Positions 1-5,397 are shown, counted from the stretch's first letter. The stretch is 10,086 nucleotides of DNA from Anaerolineae bacterium (GCA_020852775.1 JADZAD010000046.1:1-10086); one strand, 5' to 3'. A program made the numbers and translations. The notes: generated by a model not told the origin, from the sequence alone.

Positions 1-135
1 GACATCAATCGGATCATTTGTCGAAAGCTCATCATACTCTCACTTACCCGATACAGATGGAGGAAACAACACCTGTCCCGATTGTACCGGATAAAACCAC
101 AGTCGGGCCGAGATGCGCCTGCCACCTGAATATCA
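1..135. other. Unresolved edge region left of dtd
   Basis: No gene can be assigned with confidence. On the minus strand, tandem ATGs at 35 and 32 open a frame that leaves the window (MMSFRQMIRLM...), with a TACAAT -10-like box at 86-81 but no recognisable -35 and only a weak GAGAG-type ribosome site. It may be the start of the next leftward gene. On the plus strand, frame 2 is open from the edge to a TAA at 92-94 and would end in a CPDC-containing tail, so it could instead be the end of a convergent gene. A hairpin (arms 77-85 and 99-107, one G.U pair in plus-strand RNA, 13-nt loop) has no T tract. Sequence further left would settle which reading is right. Confidence 0.3.
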
Positions 136-576
136 TCATTCGCGCTCCAGCCAGAGCGTCACCGGGCCATCGTTATGGATCTCGACCAGCATGTGCGCGC
201 CGAAGCGCCCGGTAGCCACCGGGACGCGCTGCTCGCGCAGCAGCGCCGCGAAGCGCTCGACAAGCGGCTCTGCTGCCTCCGGTAAGGCAGCCTCGATGAA
301 GGAGGGACGGCGCCCCTTTTCGGCATTGGCGTAGAGCGTGAACTGCGAAATAACCAGTGCCGAGCCGCCAACGTCAAGGATCGAACGGTTGAACTTACCC
401 TCGCCATCCTCAAATACGCGCAATCCAGCGACCTTCTGTGCCAACCAGCGGGCCTGCACCTCGGTGTCGTGGTGCCCGACCCCTACCAGAATAGTGAAGC
501 CGTGCCCGATCGAGCCGACGATCTCATTTTCCACACTGACGGATGCCTGCCGGACACGCTGAATCAGGAGACGCAA
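136..576 (-). CDS. dtd: D-aminoacyl-tRNA deacylase (DTD)
   Basis: The product hydrolyses the ester bond of D-aminoacyl-tRNAs and of mischarged glycyl-tRNA(Ala), recycling tRNA and protecting translation from D-amino acids; it is a cytosolic homodimer. The 146-residue length is the usual size for the family. Visible hallmarks are the N-terminal QRVRQASVSVE segment, KFNRSILDVGG at 61-71, the SQFTLYA motif at 77-83, GRFGAHM at 123-129 and the NDGPVT motif at 135-140, which with SQFT forms the chirality-checking active site in known DTDs. The start is TTG: the family N-terminus begins exactly there, and AAGGG lies 6 nt upstream (583-587). It is the last gene of a leftward operon, 18 nt after the small membrane protein. 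Family assignment is secure. Confidence 0.96.
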   Translation of the reverse strand: MRLLIQRVRQASVSVENEIVGSIGHGFTILVGVGHHDTEVQARWLAQKVAGLRVFEDGEGKFNRSILDVGGSALVISQFTLYANAEKGRRPSFIEAALPEAAEPLVERFAALLREQRVPVATGRFGAHMLVEIHNDGPVTLWLERE

Positions 577-594
577 GTTGAACCCTTCGGAAGT

Positions 595-717
595 CTATTT
601 AAGGATGAATTCATTAATGGCTACTATCAGGATGACCAGCGCCGGTATTACTATCGACGCCACCAGAAGCAGGACGGTAACCTGACAACCGTTCTGCCCG
701 CGAATACTCTCATTCAT
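595..717 (-). CDS. Small single-span membrane protein, 40 aa
   Basis: This short reading frame encodes 40 residues: a polar N-terminus (MNESIRGQNGC), one strongly hydrophobic segment at about residues 12-34 (VTVLLLVASIVIPALVILIVA) and a short tail ending FILK. It is therefore predicted to be an integral membrane peptide. Support for it being real is positional. Its ATG overlaps the stop of the upstream methyltransferase as ATGA, a good GGAGG lies 10 nt upstream (728-732) inside that gene, and dtd follows 18 nt after its TAG. This is the arrangement of a translationally coupled operon member. I recognise no family and assign no function. It could be a membrane anchor or regulator of a neighbour, or an unrelated small protein. 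Confidence 0.68.
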   Translation of the reverse strand: MNESIRGQNGCQVTVLLLVASIVIPALVILIVAINEFILK

Positions 718-1604
718 CTGGGGGTATCCTCCAATCGTGCCCGCAAAATATAGTTCATGTACCAGGCGACAGCTTCATCATGGTTCGGGTCATCATGGCT
801 GTCAAGATACGCAGCAACCGGGCCGAGCAGCGTGCCCACCGCCGGGCGCTCCCGTCTGGCCGCGTCGAGCATATTACGGCGCTCAATGGGCGAAAGCGCC
901 AGCAATTGCTCGCAAGCCTGCTGAAACAGGCGCAGCATCCAGCGATACCCCCACAGGAGCACCGTCCCGTCTGGTCTCAGGCGGGATATCGCCCGGTCAC
1001 GCAGGGCATTGATCGCAGGGAGATTAACCGGATCGAGTGTTTCCCAGGTGTCCAGAAAGATCGTGTCGTAATCTCCGCCATCCGTTGCTTCGAGCGTTTC
1101 CGTGATGTCACTGGTGATGATCTCAAGCGGTACCTGGTAATGAGCGGCGGCTGCCCGCACCACTGGTTCAACCACCGGGATCAGGTCTGCGTCACGTTCG
1201 ACAATTGTCATGTGCTCGGCAAGCGGCAGGGCGTACTGCGGATACAAACCGATCCCCAGCCCGCCAACCAGTACCCGGCCCCGGCTGCGGGCCGCGTTAT
1301 TGAACATCATCAGGCGTTCCTGCGGCACATCCGACATCCACAGCCGCCCATCCCTCAGCACCAGCCCGCGCACGTCGAGCGGCTGGTTGAGCCGTATCAC
1401 CTGCCCGCAGAGATCCGCTTCGCTGATGCGCCACGAATGGACAGTGAACGCGGGATAGACGCCGGGGACAAGCTGCATAACCGGCACGTACAGCCAGGCA
1501 TCTGTCCAGGCGCAATCATCGAAATTGGGGTCGAACGGCAATGTCTGCACCACAGAAGTATACCCGGCAGGACGCAACGCTAATAAACAAGGCCGATTTG
1601 ACAA
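714..1604 (-). CDS. Spermidine synthase-like class I SAM-dependent methyltransferase-fold protein
   Basis: The 296-residue protein has the nucleotide-binding signature of the spermidine synthase/methyltransferase fold: motif I VLVGGLGIG at 111-119, the acidic end of strand 2 at IVERD (E136), SDITE at 165-169, and YDTIFLDTWE at 179-188 corresponding to the post-motif region. About 100 N-terminal residues resemble the beta-rich N-terminal part of spermidine-synthase-like proteins. Whether it makes a polyamine or methylates something cannot be told; the usual aminopropyltransferase motif around the DD catalytic pair is not clearly present, so a generic name is safer. I use the TTG at 1604 because AAAGG (1613-1617) sits 8 nt upstream; a GTG pair at codons 18-19 is an alternative. 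It heads the operon with the 40-aa membrane protein and dtd, and is divergent from the SufR-like gene. Its start overlaps that gene's -35 box. Confidence 0.8.
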   Translation of the reverse strand: MSNRPCLLALRPAGYTSVVQTLPFDPNFDDCAWTDAWLYVPVMQLVPGVYPAFTVHSWRISEADLCGQVIRLNQPLDVRGLVLRDGRLWMSDVPQERLMMFNNAARSRGRVLVGGLGIGLYPQYALPLAEHMTIVERDADLIPVVEPVVRAAAAHYQVPLEIITSDITETLEATDGGDYDTIFLDTWETLDPVNLPAINALRDRAISRLRPDGTVLLWGYRWMLRLFQQACEQLLALSPIERRNMLDAARRERPAVGTLLGPVAAYLDSHDDPNHDEAVAWYMNYILRARLEDTPR

Positions 1605-1626
1605 TAATTGTGCCTTTAGCTAGAAT
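1598..1626 (+). promoter_or_regulatory. Near-consensus sigma70-type promoter of the SufR-like gene
   Basis: TTGACA at 1598-1603 is a perfect -35 box, followed by exactly 17 bp and TAGAAT at 1621-1626, five of six matches to the -10 consensus. Transcription would start near 1632-1634, giving a leader of about 80 nt to the ATG at 1714. The predicted start excludes the in-frame TTG at 1630 as a translation start. The -35 box overlaps the first codon of the divergent methyltransferase gene. Confidence 0.8.
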
Positions 1627-1631
1627 GCTTT

Positions 1632-1656
1632 GCAGAGTTCGAGCATCGAACTCTGC
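1632..1656. promoter_or_regulatory. Perfect 11-bp inverted repeat, probable operator at +1 of the SufR-like gene
   Basis: GCAGAGTTCGA (1632-1642) and TCGAACTCTGC (1646-1656) are exact reverse complements separated by GCA. The element begins within a base or two of the transcription start predicted from the upstream promoter, where a dimeric winged-helix repressor would block initiation. It lies in the gap between two divergent genes, so it could control both. There is no T tract, so a terminator is unlikely; an RNA hairpin in the leader is possible. The sequence shows the repeat; its binding by the adjacent regulator is inferred. Confidence 0.75.
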
Positions 1657-1713
1657 CTGCGCGCTCCGCAGTGCGTTAACACGTTCGGCTGGATTTGCTG
1701 GCAGGGTCTGAAC

Positions 1714-2355
1714 ATGCAGAAGACGCGACAGAAGATTCTGGAGTTTCTGAGGCAGCGCGGAGAGGCGACGGTCGAGGAGTTAAGCGCCGCGCTGGATGAC
1801 CTGACCCCGGTGACCATTCGCCATCACCTTGACGTTCTGCGGGGCGAGGGGATGGTGGCAACCCCGCAGATTCGCCACCGCGATACCCCGGGCCGACCGC
1901 GCTACGTCTATGCCCTGACGGACAGGGGTGAGAGTTACTTCCCGCGAAACGTCCATACACTGACTCGTCATTTGCTGAATGAGATCTCCACCCGTCTTGA
2001 CGAGCGAGAGATCAATGTTATATTCGACGGCATTGCCGGGCGGATGGCAGATGAGCTGGGCGACGGTATGGCAGGCGAGCCCTTCACGGCACGCCTGAAC
2101 CGGGTGGTCGCGCATCTCAGCCAGCGGGGATATACCGCACACTGGGAAGAAACCTCGGAAGGCTTTGTGCTGCATACCGGCAACTGCCCGTATGACAATA
2201 TCGTCGGGGACCATGGTGAGGTATGCGGGATCGATATGCGCTATATCAGCTATTTGCTTGGAGCTGTGCCGCGCCGTATCGCACATATCGCTGAAGGAGA
2301 CGCCAACTGTTCGTACCTGGTCAGCCACGGCCAGCTTGTACAGGCCGGCGCATAA
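1714..2355 (+). CDS. SufR-like winged-helix transcriptional regulator with Fe-S cysteine motif
   Basis: The 213-residue protein has an N-terminal winged helix-turn-helix (about 4-75; recognition helix around TPVTIRHHLDVLR at 31-43, wing containing RPRYVYALTDRG) of the ArsR/DeoR-like type, joined to a C-terminal domain with cysteines at 158, 171 and 199. The C-X12-C spacing matches the first pair of the SufR Fe-S signature; the cyanobacterial C-X12-C-X13-C-X14-C motif would have a fourth cysteine that is absent here, leaving C-X12-C-X27-C. SufR proteins are Fe-S-sensing repressors of Fe-S assembly genes. I chose the ATG at 1714 because AGGG lies 7 nt upstream, the HTH begins right after it, and the longer frame from TTG 1630 would start before the predicted transcript and run through the palindrome. 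The next gene encodes an Fe-S carrier, which supports a role in Fe-S homeostasis. Confidence 0.83.
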   Translation: MQKTRQKILEFLRQRGEATVEELSAALDDLTPVTIRHHLDVLRGEGMVATPQIRHRDTPGRPRYVYALTDRGESYFPRNVHTLTRHLLNEISTRLDEREINVIFDGIAGRMADELGDGMAGEPFTARLNRVVAHLSQRGYTAHWEETSEGFVLHTGNCPYDNIVGDHGEVCGIDMRYISYLLGAVPRRIAHIAEGDANCSYLVSHGQLVQAGA

Positions 2356-2396
2356 CCGCCCGGGCAGCTGAATTAAGCAGATAAGAATCTTCTAAA

Positions 2397-2425
2397 TTGA
2401 CGCTTCTGTGGCGGGGCGTTACACT
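2397..2425 (+). promoter_or_regulatory. Sigma70-type promoter of the A-type Fe-S carrier gene
   Basis: TTGACG at 2397-2402 and TACACT at 2420-2425 are separated by 17 bp, a strong promoter with a start near 2432 and a leader of about 30 nt. It makes a translation start at 2408 implausible. Seven-base arms GCTTCTG (2402-2408) and CAGAAGC (2426-2432) form an inverted repeat flanking the spacer and -10, possible half-sites for a regulator. Confidence 0.75.
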
Positions 2426-2461
2426 CAGAAGCACGGAATAGAGCCAGAGGAGACAGCTAAG

Positions 2462-2875
2462 ATGGATCAACCCGTTTCAATGGTTGCCGATGAGATTATC
2501 ACTATGACCCCGCTCGCTGTCGAGCGGGTGCGCGCTCTGCTCCATGAGAAAGGCCTGGTGGATTACGGACTGCGTGTGTTTGTCGCCGGCGGGGGCTGTT
2601 CCGGGATGCAGTACGGACTGGCTTTCGAGGGGAACCCGCAGGACAGCGACAGCGTCGTCAGCTATGATGGCGTCAAGCTCGTGGTAGACCCTGTCAGCCT
2701 GGAGTATGTGCGCGGCGCAACCATCGACTTCGTGGATAACCTGATGGGTGGCGGCTTCCGGATTGATAATCCGAACGCGGTCTCATCCTGTGGTTGCGGT
2801 AGTTCCTTCCGCACAAAGGATGGGGACGTGGCTGAGTCGGCCTCAGGTGGCTGCTCAAGCTGCGCGTCTCATTGA
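2462..2875 (+). CDS. A-type iron-sulfur cluster carrier (IscA/ErpA/SufA family)
   Basis: A-type carriers accept [2Fe-2S] or [4Fe-4S] clusters from the scaffold and pass them to apoproteins. The 137-residue product shows the family pattern: ITMTPLAVERVRALL near the N-terminus, VAGGGCSGMQYG with Cys46, FVDNLMGGGFRIDNPNA at 90-106, and SCGCGSSF with Cys110 and Cys112. The C-X63-C-G-C spacing gives the three ligands of the family. Unusually, a C-terminal tail of about 20 residues ends with a further CSSC pair (Cys131, Cys134). I start at ATG 2462, preceded by AGAGGAG about 9 nt away and downstream of the predicted promoter. It follows the SufR-like regulator on the same strand but appears to have its own promoter. 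No suf or isc scaffold genes lie in the window. Which subtype (ErpA, IscA or SufA) cannot be decided from sequence alone. Confidence 0.92.
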   Translation: MDQPVSMVADEIITMTPLAVERVRALLHEKGLVDYGLRVFVAGGGCSGMQYGLAFEGNPQDSDSVVSYDGVKLVVDPVSLEYVRGATIDFVDNLMGGGFRIDNPNAVSSCGCGSSFRTKDGDVAESASGGCSSCASH

Positions 2876-2900
2876 CGGTGGGCTTCCCGCCCGCTTGTAT
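2872..2900 (+). promoter_or_regulatory. Weak candidate promoter before the radical SAM gene
   Basis: TTGACG at 2872-2877 overlaps the carrier gene's stop codon and is followed after 17 bp by TTGTAT at 2895-2900, a poor -10 with about three matches. If active, it would give the radical SAM operon its own start with a leader of about 95 nt that contains the hairpin at 2915-2942. Confidence 0.25.
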
Positions 2901-2914
2901 CAGAACGCTGCTGA

Positions 2915-2942
2915 AATGGGGCGCAGGCTGTTGTGCCCCATT
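2915..2942 (+). terminator. Hairpin between carrier and radical SAM genes
   Basis: AATGGGGCGCA (2915-2925) and TGTGCCCCATT (2932-2942) pair over 11 bp with one G.U wobble around a 6-nt loop. No T tract follows, so it is at best a weak intrinsic terminator. It may instead be a leader structure or an RNA stabiliser. Its position just after the carrier stop fits partial termination. Confidence 0.4.
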
Positions 2943-2988
2943 GTCATGCCATCCGGCGGCGTTTGCCTGTGAACGCATCTCTCTCTAC

Positions 2989-2994
2989 GGAGGG
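2989..2994 (+). promoter_or_regulatory. Strong ribosome binding site deciding a TTG start
   Basis: GGAGGG lies 8 nt before TTG 3003. No ATG or GTG with a comparable site is near, and the protein's first conserved segment begins about 18 residues later, so TTG is the most likely initiator. Confidence 0.8.
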
Positions 2995-3002
2995 CACTGA
3001 AC

Positions 3003-4421
3003 TTGGCTGAGGCACTTTCCTTCTATCCAAAAGTCACCCGGACGGTTGAGGCACGCCGCGTGTGGCTCGACCTGGGCGATCTGGGCGACCTGGTGAACCC
3101 GTCCGGGCCGCATGAGCAGTGGCAGGATCACGGGATGGGGCTGCTGCGTACCATCCTGCGCGACAACGGCCTTCACACTGATATGTTCTCGACGCGGGCC
3201 TGCACGAGCTGGGAAGAAGTGCGCCAGCGTCTGGCTGGCTACGACATGCTGATTATGAACGTGCGGAGTTACACCTTTCCGGTTGCCTATCGCTCCGCCC
3301 GGCTGTTCAAAGAGGTCAACCCGAAGGGTGTGATCCTCGTGGGCGGCATGCACGCCACAGTCGCGCTGGACGAGATGGAGGAAATCCCGGAGTTCGACCA
3401 TATCTGCCAGGGGCCTGGTGAACAGATCATCGTTGACCTGGTGCGCGATCCCTCCGCTTTCCCCCGGGTGATCCTGGGCGTCGGCTCAAAATCAATGGCG
3501 GAATGGCCGATGATCGACCGCACCCTGTGGCCGCAGCCTGCCAGTCCGCGCCTGCGCCGGAAGTTCAACTGGCCGCTGGAACCGGAATGTGGCTGGGGCC
3601 CCGGCCCGGTTGTGACGATGATGACCAGCCGTGTCTGCCCGTGGCAGTGTGTCTTCTGTAACGAGTCGTCGTACATCCCGAACATGGGCCGCCGCCCGGT
3701 CGAGATGGTCATCGAGGAACTGAACTATCTTGACCGCAAGTTTGGGCCGATAGGCTCGGTAGTGATCCATGACTCAATGTTCTTCCAGAACCCGACCTGG
3801 CTGGAGGAATGGATCGAGAAGTATCCGCGTAAGGCCAACAAAGTGTGGCCGTACTGGGCCGCGGGGCGGGCCGATACTGTCCGCCAGTGGCCGGAGCTGT
3901 TCGAGGCGTTGATCCGCGAGACTAACTGGGACACAATCTCGATCGGTTTCGAGTCGGGTAGTGACCGCATCCTGGAATTGCTCAACAAGGAATGCACTGA
4001 GGACGACAACTTCTTTGCCATCGACCTCGTCAACCGGCTTGGTGATGAGTTTGCAGCGGTCGGGCGGAAAGCTCCGGTCTTCTGGTCGAACATTATGCTG
4101 GGTGTGCCGGGTGAAACCCCGGAGGATGCCTTCAAGACCATGCGGATGCTCAAGACGATGCGGCGTGTGATGCCGTCAATCTCGTTCTATGCGCCCTATC
4201 CGGGATCAGCACTGGGTAACCAGTTGATCGCGGAGGGCAAGAGCCGCATGACCCGCGAGAATTATCATCGTTACCCGGATGATGAGAAGGTAATCGGAGT
4301 AGACTACGACTTCTATCGCCGGCTGCTCGCCGGCCAGTATGATGATGAGGTCAACCGGGGCCTGTCGGCGTGGCAGCAGGAGCGTAAGCTCAATCTGGCC
4401 GGGGCGCTCGCCAAGGCGTAA
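3003..4421 (+). CDS. B12-binding-type radical SAM protein
   Basis: The 472-residue protein has two parts. Residues about 18-150 resemble a cobalamin-binding Rossmann domain: WLDLGDLGD, HGMGLLRTILRDNGL at 43-57, GVILVGGMHATV at 109-120 and ICQGPGEQ at 134-141. The DxHxxG base-off cobalamin motif is not evident. From about 200 comes the radical SAM core with CPWQCVFC giving Cys212, Cys216 and Cys219 (CX3CX2C) for the [4Fe-4S] cluster that cleaves S-adenosylmethionine. ISIGFESGSDRILELLNK at 313-329 and MLGVPGETPEDAFKTM at 365-380 are typical later core motifs. No extra C-terminal cysteine cluster (SPASM) is seen. Relatives act as methyltransferases, cyclases or ring-forming enzymes; the substrate here is unknown. 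It is followed 10 nt later by the 68-aa gene, suggesting one operon. Confidence 0.88.
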   Translation: MAEALSFYPKVTRTVEARRVWLDLGDLGDLVNPSGPHEQWQDHGMGLLRTILRDNGLHTDMFSTRACTSWEEVRQRLAGYDMLIMNVRSYTFPVAYRSARLFKEVNPKGVILVGGMHATVALDEMEEIPEFDHICQGPGEQIIVDLVRDPSAFPRVILGVGSKSMAEWPMIDRTLWPQPASPRLRRKFNWPLEPECGWGPGPVVTMMTSRVCPWQCVFCNESSYIPNMGRRPVEMVIEELNYLDRKFGPIGSVVIHDSMFFQNPTWLEEWIEKYPRKANKVWPYWAAGRADTVRQWPELFEALIRETNWDTISIGFESGSDRILELLNKECTEDDNFFAIDLVNRLGDEFAAVGRKAPVFWSNIMLGVPGETPEDAFKTMRMLKTMRRVMPSISFYAPYPGSALGNQLIAEGKSRMTRENYHRYPDDEKVIGVDYDFYRRLLAGQYDDEVNRGLSAWQQERKLNLAGALAKA

Positions 4422-4431
4422 GGGAGCAGGC

Positions 4432-4638
4432 ATGAGCAGTTTCAGCAATCCCCACTTCATGTACCTGTTTGAACTCAGGAACGGAAAGCAGAAGCTCGCC
4501 TACGGCAAATCCCCGGAGGACGCCCTGCGAATCCTCTCGGTGCGCCTGAGTGAGCAGGAGATGGCGGAGATCATCACGGATCGCTATCAGCGTATCCGGC
4601 AGCGCGATCTGCAGCGTTATGTGAGTAACCTGGGGTAG
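4432..4638 (+). CDS. Hypothetical protein, 68 aa, downstream of radical SAM gene
   Basis: The start is ATG 4432, with AGGGAG (4421-4426) 5 nt upstream overlapping the radical SAM stop codon. The product begins MSSFSNPHFMYLFELRNGKQKLAYG, which looks like a short beta region, and continues with a charged, probably helical part (PEDALRILSVRLSEQEMAEIITDRYQ...RDLQRYVSNLG). There are no cysteines, no signal peptide and no membrane span. I recognise no family. The tight spacing to the radical SAM gene suggests a linked role, perhaps as a partner. It lacks the Gly/Ser/Cys-rich core expected of an obvious modified-peptide precursor. Confidence 0.78.
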   Translation: MSSFSNPHFMYLFELRNGKQKLAYGKSPEDALRILSVRLSEQEMAEIITDRYQRIRQRDLQRYVSNLG

Positions 4639-4645
4639 AGCAGTA

Positions 4646-4969
4646 GTGGTGCAGTTCTCACCGGCGCAGAGGCGCGTGCTGGTCTTGCTGGCTGCGGGAG
4701 AGGCGCTGCTGAAGGCGCACCGTGATATCGAGGGCAGCAAGGTCTACCGCCTGCATCCACTGGATGGCGCGCCGGAGACGGTTGAGCGAGCGACCGTGGA
4801 AAGCCTGGTGGATGCCGGGCTGCTTGACAGCAACAAGAAATTTCCGGCGGCTACCTTCATGCTGACTGACCGGGGCCGTGCCTGCACCGCCGTGCTGATC
4901 ACGGGTAACATCCGTGGGCTGTCCATGCGGACCTCACCTCTGCCCGGTTCAGACAAACAGGCCACATGA
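4646..4969 (+). CDS. Small winged-helix-like hypothetical protein
   Basis: The 107-residue product (106 if the second of two tandem GTG codons, 4649, is used) follows the 68-aa gene by 7 nt. SPAQRRVLVLLAAGEALL at the N-terminus, ATVESLVDAGLLDS in the middle and FMLTDRGRACTAVL near 71-85 have the helix-helix-wing rhythm of winged-helix proteins, in which a helix ending GLL precedes a hairpin ending in LTxRGR. The C-terminal 20 residues are polar. It may bind DNA or act as a protein-interaction winged helix. The ribosome site is weak (GGGGT about 10 nt upstream), consistent with coupling to the upstream gene. Fold assignment is by pattern only; the cellular role is unknown. Confidence 0.72.
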   Translation: MVQFSPAQRRVLVLLAAGEALLKAHRDIEGSKVYRLHPLDGAPETVERATVESLVDAGLLDSNKKFPAATFMLTDRGRACTAVLITGNIRGLSMRTSPLPGSDKQAT

Positions 4970-5013
4970 GCCAGTGCTCACTGCGGCCTGCTGCAATCTG
5001 CATACCGTGTTAC

Positions 5014-5030
5014 AGGCACGTATCGTGCCT
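5014..5030. terminator. Short hairpin between convergent genes
   Basis: AGGCACG (5014-5020) and CGTGCCT (5024-5030) form a perfect 7-bp stem with a 3-nt loop between the winged-helix-like gene and the convergent YtxH gene; the right arm reaches the YtxH stop codon. No T tract follows on either strand, so termination in both directions is plausible but weakly supported. Confidence 0.4.
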
Positions 5031-5254
5031 CACGCGACCTTAATTTCACCCTTCTTCAGCGCCGCAAGTTCTTCCTCAAGGCGCTTCCGTTCTGTCTCGA
5101 CTGATGAACGGATGTCCCCGACCACACGGTCAATCTGCGATCGCATATCCGTTCTCAGGCTCTCGCCGGAAGAAGGCGTGAACAGGATAGCGGCCAGCGA
5201 GCCGATCAACGCACCGATCGTCGCGCCGGAGATGAAACTGAACACCTTGTTCAT
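5030..5254 (-). CDS. YtxH-family membrane-anchored protein
   Basis: The 74-residue protein has an N-terminal glycine-containing membrane helix (about residues 6-25, FISGATIGALIGSLAAILF), then TPSSGESLR at 27-34, the characteristic FxPxSGxxxR-type motif of YtxH proteins, and a charged coiled-coil-like segment (MRSQIDRVVGDIRSSVETERKRLEEELAALKK). Such proteins are small general-stress or envelope proteins of unknown biochemistry. I start at ATG 5254 because AAAGG lies about 8 nt upstream and the family N-terminus MNKVFSF begins there; a longer in-frame start at 5275 adds seven residues with no support. It is a single gene, convergent with the upstream cluster. Confidence 0.85.
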   Translation of the reverse strand: MNKVFSFISGATIGALIGSLAAILFTPSSGESLRTDMRSQIDRVVGDIRSSVETERKRLEEELAALKKGEIKVA

Positions 5255-5284
5255 GACCACTGCCTTTCGCACCACTACGTTTTC

Positions 5285-5306
5285 TATACTCGTTCATAGT
5301 ATACCA
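5285..5306 (-). promoter_or_regulatory. Extended -10 promoter and palindrome before ytxH-like gene
   Basis: On the minus strand TGG-TATACT (5306 to 5298) is an extended -10 element with no clear -35; transcription would begin near 5291, about 37 nt before the ATG. The -10 is one arm of an inverted repeat (TATACT 5285-5290, AGTATA 5298-5303, 7-nt spacer), a possible operator covering the start site. Confidence 0.5.
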
Positions 5307-5386
5307 GGAGGATACCCTATCCGGGCGTAGAACTCTCCTCCTACTGTGTCGCGGCCTACTCGATCTGGGTCGCTTACCGGGGCAGG

Positions 5387-5397
5387 GTTACACTCAG
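5387..5397 (+). promoter_or_regulatory. Candidate -10 region of the dehydrogenase gene, shared 11-mer
   Basis: TACACT at 5389-5394 is a possible -10 box with a leader of about 36 nt to the ATG. No good -35 lies 16-18 bp upstream. The surrounding GTTACACTCAG is identical to 2418-2428 at the Fe-S carrier promoter, and both copies are preceded by GGGGC a few bases earlier. Confidence 0.4.

Noticed and set aside
780..1583. Long plus-strand reading frame of 267 codons
   Set aside because: It is antisense to the methyltransferase-fold gene, has low-complexity Arg/His/Pro-rich composition and no recognisable motif; the minus-strand frame has clear SAM-binding motifs.
1630..1713. TTG-initiated N-terminal extension of the SufR-like gene with three extra cysteines
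   Set aside because: The TTG precedes the predicted transcription start, the stretch contains the palindrome, and the winged helix begins right after ATG 1714.
2408..2461. Earlier in-frame GTG start for the Fe-S carrier
   Set aside because: It lies inside the predicted promoter, while ATG 2462 has a good ribosome site and the expected family N-terminus.
2876..3002. Cobalamin riboswitch ahead of the B12-type radical SAM gene
   Set aside because: The gap is only about 127 nt and I see no B12-box-like sequence; only one simple hairpin is present.
4432..4638. RiPP precursor peptide modified by the upstream radical SAM protein
   Set aside because: The 68-residue product has no cysteines, no repetitive or Gly/Ser-rich core and no leader-cleavage motif such as GG; the radical SAM protein lacks a SPASM domain.
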